In this document: positions 57,617 through 64,000 of the stretch, in pieces | Layout: each line of letters starts with the position of its first letter | How positions within the stretch are numbered: position 1 is the stretch's first letter | NCBI RefSeq assembly: GCF_963664555.1 | Contig: NZ_OY761461.1 | Location: 1,116,001-1,180,000 of the forward strand | Direction: 5' to 3' | Origin: Labilibaculum sp. | GTDB lineage: Bacteria; Bacteroidota; Bacteroidia; Bacteroidales; Marinifilaceae | Length of the DNA: 64,000 bases | The notes under the pieces: model-generated | What the model was told of the DNA's origin: nothing | The model's input: only the letters and a program-made list of their open reading frames with translations | Database searches by the model: none | Position numbers and translations under genes: made by a program

Positions 57617-58393
57617 ATGATAAAGAGAATCATTCGAATTTTACTGCAAATATTTCCTCGTCCGATTTTGATTCGAATGAGTCTGATAATAAATCGTATG
57701 CTTGCTGTATTTCTTATTGGAAATAAAGTTGAATGTCCGGTATGTGGCGGGCACTTCCGTAAATTCCTTCCTTATGGATATACAAAAGCTAGTGGGCGTG
57801 ATAATGTTTTGTGTCCGAAATGCCTTTCTTTGGAACGTCATCGGTTAATGTGGTTGTATCTAAATGAAAAGACAGAGTTTTTCACGAAGGAACTTAAGGT
57901 TCTGCACATAGCTCCCGAACAATGCTTTTACAAGCGGTTTAGAAAGTTGCCTAATTTGGATTATACCACAGCTGATTTGGAATCTCCCATTGCTGATGTG
58001 CATTTCGATGTGCAGGAAATTCCCTTTTCCGAAGCATCATACGATGTGGTGATCTGCAACCATGTTTTGGAGCACGTAACAGATGATGCAAAAGCCATGA
58101 GTGAGATTTACCGTGTTTTGAAACCTGAAGGATTTGCCATTTTGCAAGTTCCTATGGACACAAAAAATCCGCTAACGATGGAAGATCCAACGGTTACCGA
58201 TCCCAAGGAGAGGGAAAGACTGTACCGTCAAAAAGATCATGTTCGTTTGTACGGATTAGACTATGCCGATAAATTGTCCAAAGTGGGATTTTCTGTTTCC
58301 CAATCTCAGTATGCAAAAGAAATTTCTTCCGATTTGGCCGAAAAGTATCGCTTGCCAATGAATGAAATTTTCTATTTCAATCAAAAACGATAA
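57617..58393 (+). CDS. SAM-dependent methyltransferase with N-terminal zinc ribbon
   Basis: 258 residues. A hydrophobic N-terminal helix is followed by a four-cysteine ribbon (CPVC at ~40 and CPKC at ~62, with an RHRLMWLYL helix). Then comes a class I methyltransferase core: ELKVLHIAPEQCFYKRF (motif I region), DLESPIADVHFDVQEIPF and VVICNHVLEHVTDDAKAMSE. This resembles Methyltransf_11 proteins found in polysaccharide loci. The next gene, a glycosyltransferase, begins 1 nt after its stop, so the two are translationally linked. The substrate is unknown; a glycan or glycolipid is inferred from the neighbours. Confidence 0.88.
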   Translation: MIKRIIRILLQIFPRPILIRMSLIINRMLAVFLIGNKVECPVCGGHFRKFLPYGYTKASGRDNVLCPKCLSLERHRLMWLYLNEKTEFFTKELKVLHIAPEQCFYKRFRKLPNLDYTTADLESPIADVHFDVQEIPFSEASYDVVICNHVLEHVTDDAKAMSEIYRVLKPEGFAILQVPMDTKNPLTMEDPTVTDPKERERLYRQKDHVRLYGLDYADKLSKVGFSVSQSQYAKEISSDLAEKYRLPMNEIFYFNQKR

Positions 58394-58394
58394 G

Positions 58395-59402
58395 ATGACC
58401 GAAGAAATTAAATTTTCAATTATTATTCCGGTGTACAATCGTCCGGATGAGATGAAAGAATTGCTGGATAGTTTATCCGAGCAGACTTTTAAAGATTTTG
58501 AATTGGTGGTGGTTGAGGATGGTTCATCGATAAAAAGTGAGGAGCTTTGTGATACGTACCGCGATCGAATACATATATCGTATTTCTACAAACAAAACGA
58601 AGGACCCAGCATTGGGCGTAACTACGGATTGGCCAGAGCAAAAGGGAATTATTATCTGTTTTTTGATTCCGATTGTATTCTTCCTCCTCAATACATGCAG
58701 ACCATTCAGAAGGAGTTAAGTGAGAATTTTGTAGACTGTTATGGTGGTCCCGATGGAGCTATGGACGATTTCTCTGATTTTCAGAAAGCGGTTTCCTATG
58801 CCATGACTTCTTTTTTTACTACCGGGGGAATTCGGGGAGGGAAGAATCAGGTTCACCAATTTCATCCACGTAGTTTTAATCTGGGCTTTTCGAAAGCTGT
58901 TTATGAAGATACAGGTGGATTTCCGGTAACGACTATGCATCCGGGTGAAGATATGGTATTTGCCATTGAGGTAATTAAACGCGGATTTGAAACTCGTTTG
59001 GTGCACGAAGCGTACGTGTTTCACAAGCGGAGGGTTTCCTTTAAGAAATTCTACAAGCAGGTTTTCGGATTTGGAAAAACCCGCTACATCATCTCAAAAC
59101 ATTATCCGGAAACCTTCAAAATATTTTTCCTGTTTCCCTCTTTATTCGCAATCGGAACAACTGGAGCATTAATTTTAGGAATAGCTGTTCACCGAATTTT
59201 TGCATTTCCAGTTCTTTTGTACGCTTTCCTGGTGTTTGCAGATGCACTCACAAAGACCAAATCGTTTGCCATTGCAATAAAAGCGCTTGCGGCAAGTTTT
59301 GTGCAGCTGTTCGCATATGGTATTGGATTTATGGATGCCGTTTGGAAACACAAAGTTTTGGGGAAAGATGAGTTTGGAGTGTTTGGGAAAGGGTTTTACT
59401 AG
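58395..59402 (+). CDS. Family 2 glycosyltransferase with C-terminal membrane segment
   Basis: 335 residues from the ATG at 58395 (MTEEIKFSIIIPVYNRPDEM); the in-frame ATG at 58362 lies inside the preceding gene. The GT-A fold is marked by VVEDGSS, GPSIGRNYGLARAKG, YLFFDSDCILPP and the HPGEDMVFAIEVIKRGF acceptor region. Hydrophobic helices near the C-terminus (IFFLFPSLFAIGTTGALILG) suggest membrane attachment. It probably works with the preceding methyltransferase and GT2 on a surface glycan. Confidence 0.9.
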   Translation: MTEEIKFSIIIPVYNRPDEMKELLDSLSEQTFKDFELVVVEDGSSIKSEELCDTYRDRIHISYFYKQNEGPSIGRNYGLARAKGNYYLFFDSDCILPPQYMQTIQKELSENFVDCYGGPDGAMDDFSDFQKAVSYAMTSFFTTGGIRGGKNQVHQFHPRSFNLGFSKAVYEDTGGFPVTTMHPGEDMVFAIEVIKRGFETRLVHEAYVFHKRRVSFKKFYKQVFGFGKTRYIISKHYPETFKIFFLFPSLFAIGTTGALILGIAVHRIFAFPVLLYAFLVFADALTKTKSFAIAIKALAASFVQLFAYGIGFMDAVWKHKVLGKDEFGVFGKGFY

Positions 59403-59457
59403 AGCTGAACACGAAATAATACGGATTTTTACAGATTTGCTTAGTATATCTGTGTCA

Positions 59458-59991
59458 TCAGCGTTCTTTTGATTTAAAAACACTGACAATCGGAGAGAGT
59501 AATTTTTCAAGCAATCGGTGTTCTCCAATTGTTATTTTTGCATTCCCTTTCAGGTTTGGATAAAATGGAATGCATTTGTTTTGAGTGCTTTTCATTCCAT
59601 TGATTAATGTTGCTTTTACAATAAAATAGCTTTTTTTATTCGTTTCTAATGGGGTAGGGAATACCTGAGAGACTTCTCCTTTTAGCAAACCAAAATTATT
59701 TGCAGGATAACCTTCCAGTTCAATATTTACTTTTTGTCCTGATTTTATCTTTCCAATAAAATGATAGGGCAAGTTGATATTTGCGAAATAGAGAGAGCTT
59801 GAATCGGAGTGCAAATGCGCAACCCCTTTTAGAGTATCCGGGTAACGAAAAAAGTAGCTGCCGATCAAAAGAATCATAACAACTATAAACAGTACTGTAA
59901 TTCCGTGGCGTATTATCCGTGAGGGGACTTGCCCTATGATATTTCTTACCTTTTCACTCCTAAGTTCTATATTATCTTTTTGCTCTGCCAT
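59458..59991 (-). CDS. Short HlyD-like membrane-fusion protein lacking the coiled-coil hairpin
   Basis: 177 residues from the ATG at 59991 (MAEQKDNIELRSEKVRNIIG); an earlier ATG at 60015 is possible. The N-terminus, with one membrane helix (GITVLFIVVMILLIGSYFF) and the following YPDTLKG, matches HlyD-type adaptors of Bacteroidota peptide exporters. The C-terminal part (GKIKSGQKVNIELEGYP, FGLLKGEVSQVFPTP, GEHRLLEKLLSPI) matches their beta-barrel domain. The ~200-residue lipoyl/alpha-hairpin section normally between them is missing, and the frame is intact across the join. It is either a natural short variant or a fused deletion product. It closes the minus-strand peptide locus. Confidence 0.75.
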   Translation of the reverse strand: MAEQKDNIELRSEKVRNIIGQVPSRIIRHGITVLFIVVMILLIGSYFFRYPDTLKGVAHLHSDSSSLYFANINLPYHFIGKIKSGQKVNIELEGYPANNFGLLKGEVSQVFPTPLETNKKSYFIVKATLINGMKSTQNKCIPFYPNLKGNAKITIGEHRLLEKLLSPIVSVFKSKER

Positions 59992-60011
59992 GTCTTTCAC
60001 TTTTAATTGGA

Positions 60012-60110
60012 TCACGAATCACACAGATTGTGCGGATTTTCACGAATTGTTTTTTATCTGTGTTCATTTTAATCCGCGTAATCCGAGTTCTGTTTGTGAT
60101 CGTTGGTGAG
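60012..60110. repeat. Degenerate intergenic repeat with GGATTTT/ATCTGTG motifs
   Basis: The segment with GATCACGAATCACACAGATT, GCGGATTTTCACGAATT and TATCTGTGTTCATTTTAATC resembles a shorter degenerate copy at 59409-59460 (CACGAAATAATACGGATTTT, then ACAGATTTG and TATCTGTGTCATCA). Both are in the same orientation and flank the short hlyD-like gene. Confidence 0.45.
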
Positions 60111-60286
60111 TATTTTTCTTCATAAATTGAAGATGTTTTCCTATCCCCTTAAAAAATAGACTTGAAGTTTAATTGATAAGTGAATATTTTAAATGCCATC
60201 AAAGTTAGAACCACCAGAACTTATGCGCCGTATTTCTGGCAAAATTGATACTCCTTTATTGAATTGGCTTTAAAACTTCATTCACA

Positions 60287-60619
60287 TTAATTATTCTTAG
60301 ACAATCTAATATTACAATCATTAATAGAATCTATAGTAAATGGTAAATCTAAGACAATGATCGAAATGCTATCATTATACTTTTTAACTATGCATTTATC
60401 TGTTTTATATCTTAAACTCCAGTTTTCATTCTTGATAATTAATTCTGGATTCAAAGAACTAACCTTATTATAGTTTTCCTTAATCAAAAAAGAATTTTGA
60501 CTCTTTACTAAAACAGTCGCAGAATAATCTATTGAAGCTGAAGTTTCAGATAAAAACTTATAAGATACAAAGCATGTGATAATCAACAATAAATTGATCG
60601 CAAACACTTTGAATTTCAA
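60287..60619 (-). CDS. Small exported or membrane-anchored protein of unknown function
   Basis: 110 residues. The N-terminal helix (FKVFAINLLLIITCFVSYKF) is a signal peptide or anchor, followed by a beta-rich region of ~85 residues without cysteines other than two near the C-terminal half. No family is recognised. It starts 48 nt after the stop of the 47-residue peptide gene on the same strand, so it likely shares its transcript. A role in export or immunity for the peptide is possible but unsupported by motifs. Confidence 0.65.
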   Translation of the reverse strand: MKFKVFAINLLLIITCFVSYKFLSETSASIDYSATVLVKSQNSFLIKENYNKVSSLNPELIIKNENWSLRYKTDKCIVKKYNDSISIIVLDLPFTIDSINDCNIRLSKNN

Positions 60620-60667
60620 TATCGAAGGTATTTTTTTCTTAAACTACCCATGAACAAGATGAAAATT

Positions 60668-60811
60668 TTATTTCTTTTTTGTCACGCAAGTTTTGCAAGA
60701 TGAACATCCATTATCAACCTCTACTGGAACATCTGTACCTCCATACTTTGCTGCTAATTCTTCTGAGCTGATTAGTTCTGTACCTTCAATTTGTTTCATT
60801 AATTCATTCAT
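60668..60811 (-). CDS. 47-residue Gly-Gly/Cys-rich peptide, candidate natural-product precursor
   Basis: This frame encodes an acidic, leader-like N-terminal part (MNELMKQIEGTELISSEELA, then AKYGG) with Gly-Gly at residues 24-25. A core-like tail follows (TDVPVEVDNGCSSCKTCVTK), ending in KK, with cysteines at 36, 39 and 42 (CxxCxxC). Double-glycine leaders with an EEL/amphipathic helix are typical of bacteriocin-type and Bacteroidota natural-product precursors processed by C39 peptidases. The gene lies 52 nt after an outer-membrane barrel gene and 48 nt before a small exported protein, all on the minus strand, with an HlyD-like gene further down. No modification enzyme is seen nearby, so the class is unknown. 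A small metal-binding protein is an alternative. Confidence 0.65.
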   Translation of the reverse strand: MNELMKQIEGTELISSEELAAKYGGTDVPVEVDNGCSSCKTCVTKKK

Positions 60812-60863
60812 AATACTTAATATAAGTTAAATTTAAACATATAATTATGACCTAAATAGGTCC

Positions 60864-63224
60864 TTACTTACTAAATCGTGAGACATTTACTTTTTCACCA
60901 GAATAATTTTTCTTTTTTACATTATTCCCTCTGTTAAACTTCCAATTAATCCCTAAGCTATATTTTGGTAATGCCAAGTTATTCGACATTTCATACTGCT
61001 TTAGATTATTGTAGTAATACACTTTGTTTTCTTCATAACTATTTGTCACATTCACTGCACTAAAGGTTAAATTCAATTGCTTATTTTTTAATAAGGCAAA
61101 TTTGGCAGCTAGATTAAGTCTAATTCTGTCTTGTGATATATCATACTGTAATGTCTTTTTTTTAGGTCGGTAGTGTATCTGAGAAGAGACATTAAATCTT
61201 TCGGAAATATCCCACCATAACTCTCCTTTAAACCATTTATAATGTATTTCATTTCTATTTTCATCCCAAACGAATAATCCATTTTTAGGATTGGTATAAT
61301 TCTGAAAAACTGTTACTGCAGTTAAATACCCCCCCAATTTGTTTTTTGCAAAAGTAAATGGGACATCAATTCTTCCGTACCACATTGTTAAATCACTAAG
61401 ATTTTTAACAGAAAATACACTACTGCCTTTTTCTTGATAAACAACATCCTCAATAGCATTTTTATAATTCTCGTAACCCAACCACAAACTAATAAATCCC
61501 AATATTGTATTTTTAGAATTAACTGACCAATAAGTTGTCGGTTTCAACTGAGTATTGCCAACACTATAAGAGTAGTCATCTATATAACTTATTCCAGGTA
61601 ACATATCATAATAATCAGGTCGTTCAACACTTTTTTCGATGGATAAAATTGACGAAAACCCCCTCGCTTTATAGGTCATTTTTAAACTTGGAAACCAAGT
61701 CCAATAACTATTAGTTAAGATTTCTTCCCCACTAGTGATATTGAAATGATAATCTAATAACTCTGCCCTAATCCCAGCACCTAAAAAGAGTTTACTGCTT
61801 AATCTGGCCTGGCCATTTGCATAAAATTCAGCATTAACTTCTTTCCCTTTAAATTTGGTAGACGGTATTACATTAGTATCAGAATAGCTAGTTTCGTTTA
61901 TATTCCCATTAATGTATTTTATACCACTATTGATTTCAAATACTCTATTTACTTCATAAGTCATATCGAATCTTCCTGTATACTGAGTTCCGTCCATTGT
62001 GTTTTTTGACTGAAAATAAGATAGGAAATCTCCTCCAAACTCTTCTTTCTCAGCTTTTCCTTCTTTATTTTCACCTCCTGCTACTAAATCGAATACAATT
62101 GTGTAATGAAACGGCAATGTATCATTCGAAGAAAACTGCAACAAGCCAGTATACAGATGATCCCTGAGTTCATAATTGGATTTTTGACGATAGAATGAAA
62201 ATTTCGAACCATATTCACCCACATTCATATCCTGATTGCTTTTGCCAGAGTTATTATATGTATTTGCGGTAAAATTTAAAACATCTCCATTATCAAAACT
62301 ATATGCTAAACTGAGATTACCTTGATAAACATCTTGAGCTTTCTCCCATTCTGTATTTCTACTTATAATGGTTGTTGGATTATAAATGGTACTATCAAGA
62401 TTCTCTGAATGAACTCTCGAATTAGGCCTGTATTGCAAACTAAAATTTGCTTGAATTTTATTATATCTTCCAAACATGGAAAACATATTGCTAGCGCCAT
62501 ATTTATTATCTGAATAGCGTTCTCCAGTCAAATCAATATTTGCGTAATACCCATTTTCAAAAGATGATTTTGTGTAGATTTCAATAACAGACTTACTTGA
62601 ATTATACTTCCCTAATGAATTACCTGATAAAACGACTTTATCTATTTGATCTGCGGGAATGCTTTTTAAAGTCGCAATTAATGCTTTTCCTTCAATTCTC
62701 TGCTCTACTCCATCTATAATTACAATTGCTGTTTTATTCTCATATTTAATGCTTTCTTCAGAATTTATATCCACAAAAGGCAATTTTGATAGAATGTCAG
62801 TGGATTTATCCGATGGTTGAAATTTCACCTCAGATACATTAACAACCGTTTTGCCATTTTCTAATGTGTAAAGTGGTTTCTTACCTACAATCAATATGTC
62901 GTCAACTTGCTTTGAATCAATTTCCAATGTGATTATAGAGTCACGCAATACACTGCTTAATTTGCATTTTTTTGTTTTATAAGCTAAATGTGAAATAAGT
63001 AGTTGTAATGAATCCATCGCTATATTTGTAGGGATTTCAATCTCGAAGCAACCACTTCCGTCAGTAACTGTCTGATAAAAAATGTGTTGATTGATGTCCG
63101 TCACAGTAGCTACTGCTCCGAATACATCATCATTATTAAGGTTTATAACCTTATTTTTATATTTTGTTTGTCCGAAAGAAGAAAAACAAGATAAAAGGAG
63201 GAAGGTGAGGATTAGTTTATTCAT
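60864..63224 (-). CDS. Outer-membrane beta-barrel protein (TonB-receptor-like)
   Basis: 786 residues. A signal peptide (MNKLILTFLLLSCFSSFGQ) is followed by a carboxypeptidase-regulatory-like domain (~20-110, FGAVATVTDINQHIFYQTVT). A plug-like region (~125-215) contains DILSKLPFVDINSEESIKYE, AIVIIDGVEQRIEGKALIAT and SIPADQIDKVVLSGNSLGKY. A long C-terminal barrel of aromatic-rich strands (~230-786) follows, as in the OMP_b-brl_3 family. No N-terminal TonB box is evident. Such proteins occur beside small precursor peptides and exporters in Bacteroidota. It is the first gene of the minus-strand locus; a TAATTTTG at 63310-63303 could be its -7 element. Confidence 0.88.
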   Translation of the reverse strand: MNKLILTFLLLSCFSSFGQTKYKNKVINLNNDDVFGAVATVTDINQHIFYQTVTDGSGCFEIEIPTNIAMDSLQLLISHLAYKTKKCKLSSVLRDSIITLEIDSKQVDDILIVGKKPLYTLENGKTVVNVSEVKFQPSDKSTDILSKLPFVDINSEESIKYENKTAIVIIDGVEQRIEGKALIATLKSIPADQIDKVVLSGNSLGKYNSSKSVIEIYTKSSFENGYYANIDLTGERYSDNKYGASNMFSMFGRYNKIQANFSLQYRPNSRVHSENLDSTIYNPTTIISRNTEWEKAQDVYQGNLSLAYSFDNGDVLNFTANTYNNSGKSNQDMNVGEYGSKFSFYRQKSNYELRDHLYTGLLQFSSNDTLPFHYTIVFDLVAGGENKEGKAEKEEFGGDFLSYFQSKNTMDGTQYTGRFDMTYEVNRVFEINSGIKYINGNINETSYSDTNVIPSTKFKGKEVNAEFYANGQARLSSKLFLGAGIRAELLDYHFNITSGEEILTNSYWTWFPSLKMTYKARGFSSILSIEKSVERPDYYDMLPGISYIDDYSYSVGNTQLKPTTYWSVNSKNTILGFISLWLGYENYKNAIEDVVYQEKGSSVFSVKNLSDLTMWYGRIDVPFTFAKNKLGGYLTAVTVFQNYTNPKNGLFVWDENRNEIHYKWFKGELWWDISERFNVSSQIHYRPKKKTLQYDISQDRIRLNLAAKFALLKNKQLNLTFSAVNVTNSYEENKVYYYNNLKQYEMSNNLALPKYSLGINWKFNRGNNVKKKNYSGEKVNVSRFSK

Positions 63225-63607
63225 AAATTAGATTCAATTTCATCCGTTTATAATTTTTTGTTAATATCAGATGGATTTACTATTCGTAAGATAATATGAC
63301 ATCAAAATTAATTTGCTCATAATGCCTTGTAAGCTTTCTTTACTCCTTGAACTTTTATATACCTTTAGGTTCTGAAGTATTTCTTTGCGGTTCGGAAATG
63401 TTCCCTTGCGGTTCGGAATCTAAAATTTCAGGTTTCCTACTCATCCGTTTAGGTTCATAACCATAAATTTTAGGTTTTCCAACCCAAAGGCTTCTATAAA
63501 TAAGCTTACTACTTCTATTCGGAACCTAAAGGCTTCTATTGGTTGTTCCCCTGCTTATATATAGCACCTTAAAGCTTCTATAAAAAAACAGATTGTACCA
63601 GTTATTC
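63225..63607. other. Intergenic region rich in short repeated words
   Basis: About 380 bp without a convincing open frame. It contains TTGCGGTTCGGAA twice (near 63385 and 63404), variants of TTCGGAACCTAAA and TAGGTTC, and three spaced copies of AAAGGCTTCTATAAA (63486, 63528 and 63571, the last two imperfect). It may carry regulatory or structured RNA; no known motif is recognised. Confidence 0.5.
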
Positions 63608-64000
63608 CTACTCATTTGTTTGCACTTCATCTACTTTCCTGATATGGCTAAAGAATTGTTTCAACTCCTTTTGCTTGGCTTCGTAGCCCGAAGCCGATGT
63701 TCCTGTTTTGTAATTGGTATAGGCATAATCGTCCAGAGCTGCCTGATAGTTGTCGTAATCGTGCAGGGTTTTGGAATTACTAATACCTGTAAGTAAGTTT
63801 TGCAAACGTGCAATGGTGCCTTCCGAAACAGTACGACTATTAAAGTCTTTAGTAAACTCATCCCAGTCAACATCGGGGCTACGCAGAGCTGCTTGCCCGG
63901 TAGCATAGTCATTTACCTTATTCACAAACAGCTTATTTTGTTCGCTTATACTACCATACTTGCGGCGCTCATCTCCACTAAGGTTACTCACTTTAGCTGC
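63608..64000 (-). CDS. Unknown protein, C-terminal 130 residues only
   Basis: The frame is open through the window end (residues AAK precede the GTG at 63991), so the start lies outside. The visible part is hydrophilic and helical: LSGDERRKYGSISEQNKLF, YATGQAALRSPDVDWDEFTK, IARLQNLLTGISNSKTLHDY and YEAKQKELKQFFSHIRKVDE. No family is recognised, and no signal or membrane segment is seen in this part. Confidence 0.65.
   Translation of the reverse strand, partial: AAKVSNLSGDERRKYGSISEQNKLFVNKVNDYATGQAALRSPDVDWDEFTKDFNSRTVSEGTIARLQNLLTGISNSKTLHDYDNYQAALDDYAYTNYKTGTSASGYEAKQKELKQFFSHIRKVDEVQTNE

Noticed and set aside
60192..60272. A 26-codon plus-strand frame and a short minus-strand frame containing SSGGSNFDG
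   Set aside because: Although a Gly-Gly is present, both are very short, overlap each other on opposite strands and lack a leader-like part; treated as intergenic.

Overview
The window looks like chromosome of a low-GC Bacteroidota bacterium. The support is: a type IX secretion (T9SS) type B sorting domain and a PorP/SprF-like partner; promoters of the form TTTG / TAnnTTTG; a tmRNA with the tag GENNYALAA; a short primary sigma factor; and a Rho with a long charged N-terminal insert. Pyruvate:ferredoxin oxidoreductase plus pyruvate phosphate dikinase suggest fermentative or facultatively anaerobic carbon metabolism. A marine Marinilabiliales-type relative is a reasonable guess, but the genus cannot be fixed from this window.

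Layout. 1-16648: 3' part of a giant secreted adhesin built of HYR-like, Calx-beta, cadherin-like and thrombospondin-3 repeats, ending in a T9SS type B sorting domain. Its core is a 342-bp tandem array in which three small insertions break and then restore the frame. 16659-19761: PorP/SprF-like protein and a PorE-like OmpA protein, probably co-transcribed with the adhesin. 19946-22573: nest of insertion sequences (IS5-like element with intact ends and a 4-bp target duplication, invaded by an IS21 fragment and a complete IS3 element). 22658-24571: tyrosine recombinase next to the 3' end of ssrA. 24882-31461: saccharopine-dehydrogenase-like enzyme, rpe, primary sigma factor, rho and an AAA ATPase. 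31517-41272: nifJ, a dihydroorotate-dehydrogenase-like protein, an IS1182 element and ppdK. 41545-52948: LVIVD lipoprotein, small envelope proteins, ruvX, def, a comEC-like gene, and trkA followed by two tandem trkH paralogues. 53181-55787: small protein, YrdC-family protein, FSA-type transaldolase, four threonine tRNAs and SRP RNA. 56038-59402: DUF4199-like membrane protein, two glycosyltransferases and a zinc-ribbon methyltransferase. 59458-63224: a minus-strand locus with an outer-membrane beta-barrel protein, a 47-residue Gly-Gly/Cys-rich peptide, a small exported protein and a shortened HlyD-like protein. 63608-64000: 3' end of an unknown gene.

The most interesting region is 59458-63224. 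The 47-codon gene encodes a peptide with an acidic leader-like half, a Gly-Gly and a CxxCxxC tail. It sits between a TonB-receptor-like barrel and an exporter-adaptor-like protein, as expected of a peptide natural product or peptide signal locus. No modification enzyme or ABC exporter is visible in the window, so this remains a hypothesis.

The metabolic genes fit together. NifJ interconverts pyruvate and acetyl-CoA with ferredoxin, PpdK interconverts pyruvate and PEP, and rpe and fsa serve pentose/sugar phosphate exchange. TrkA with two TrkH-type subunits would form potassium uptake systems, as expected for a saline habitat.
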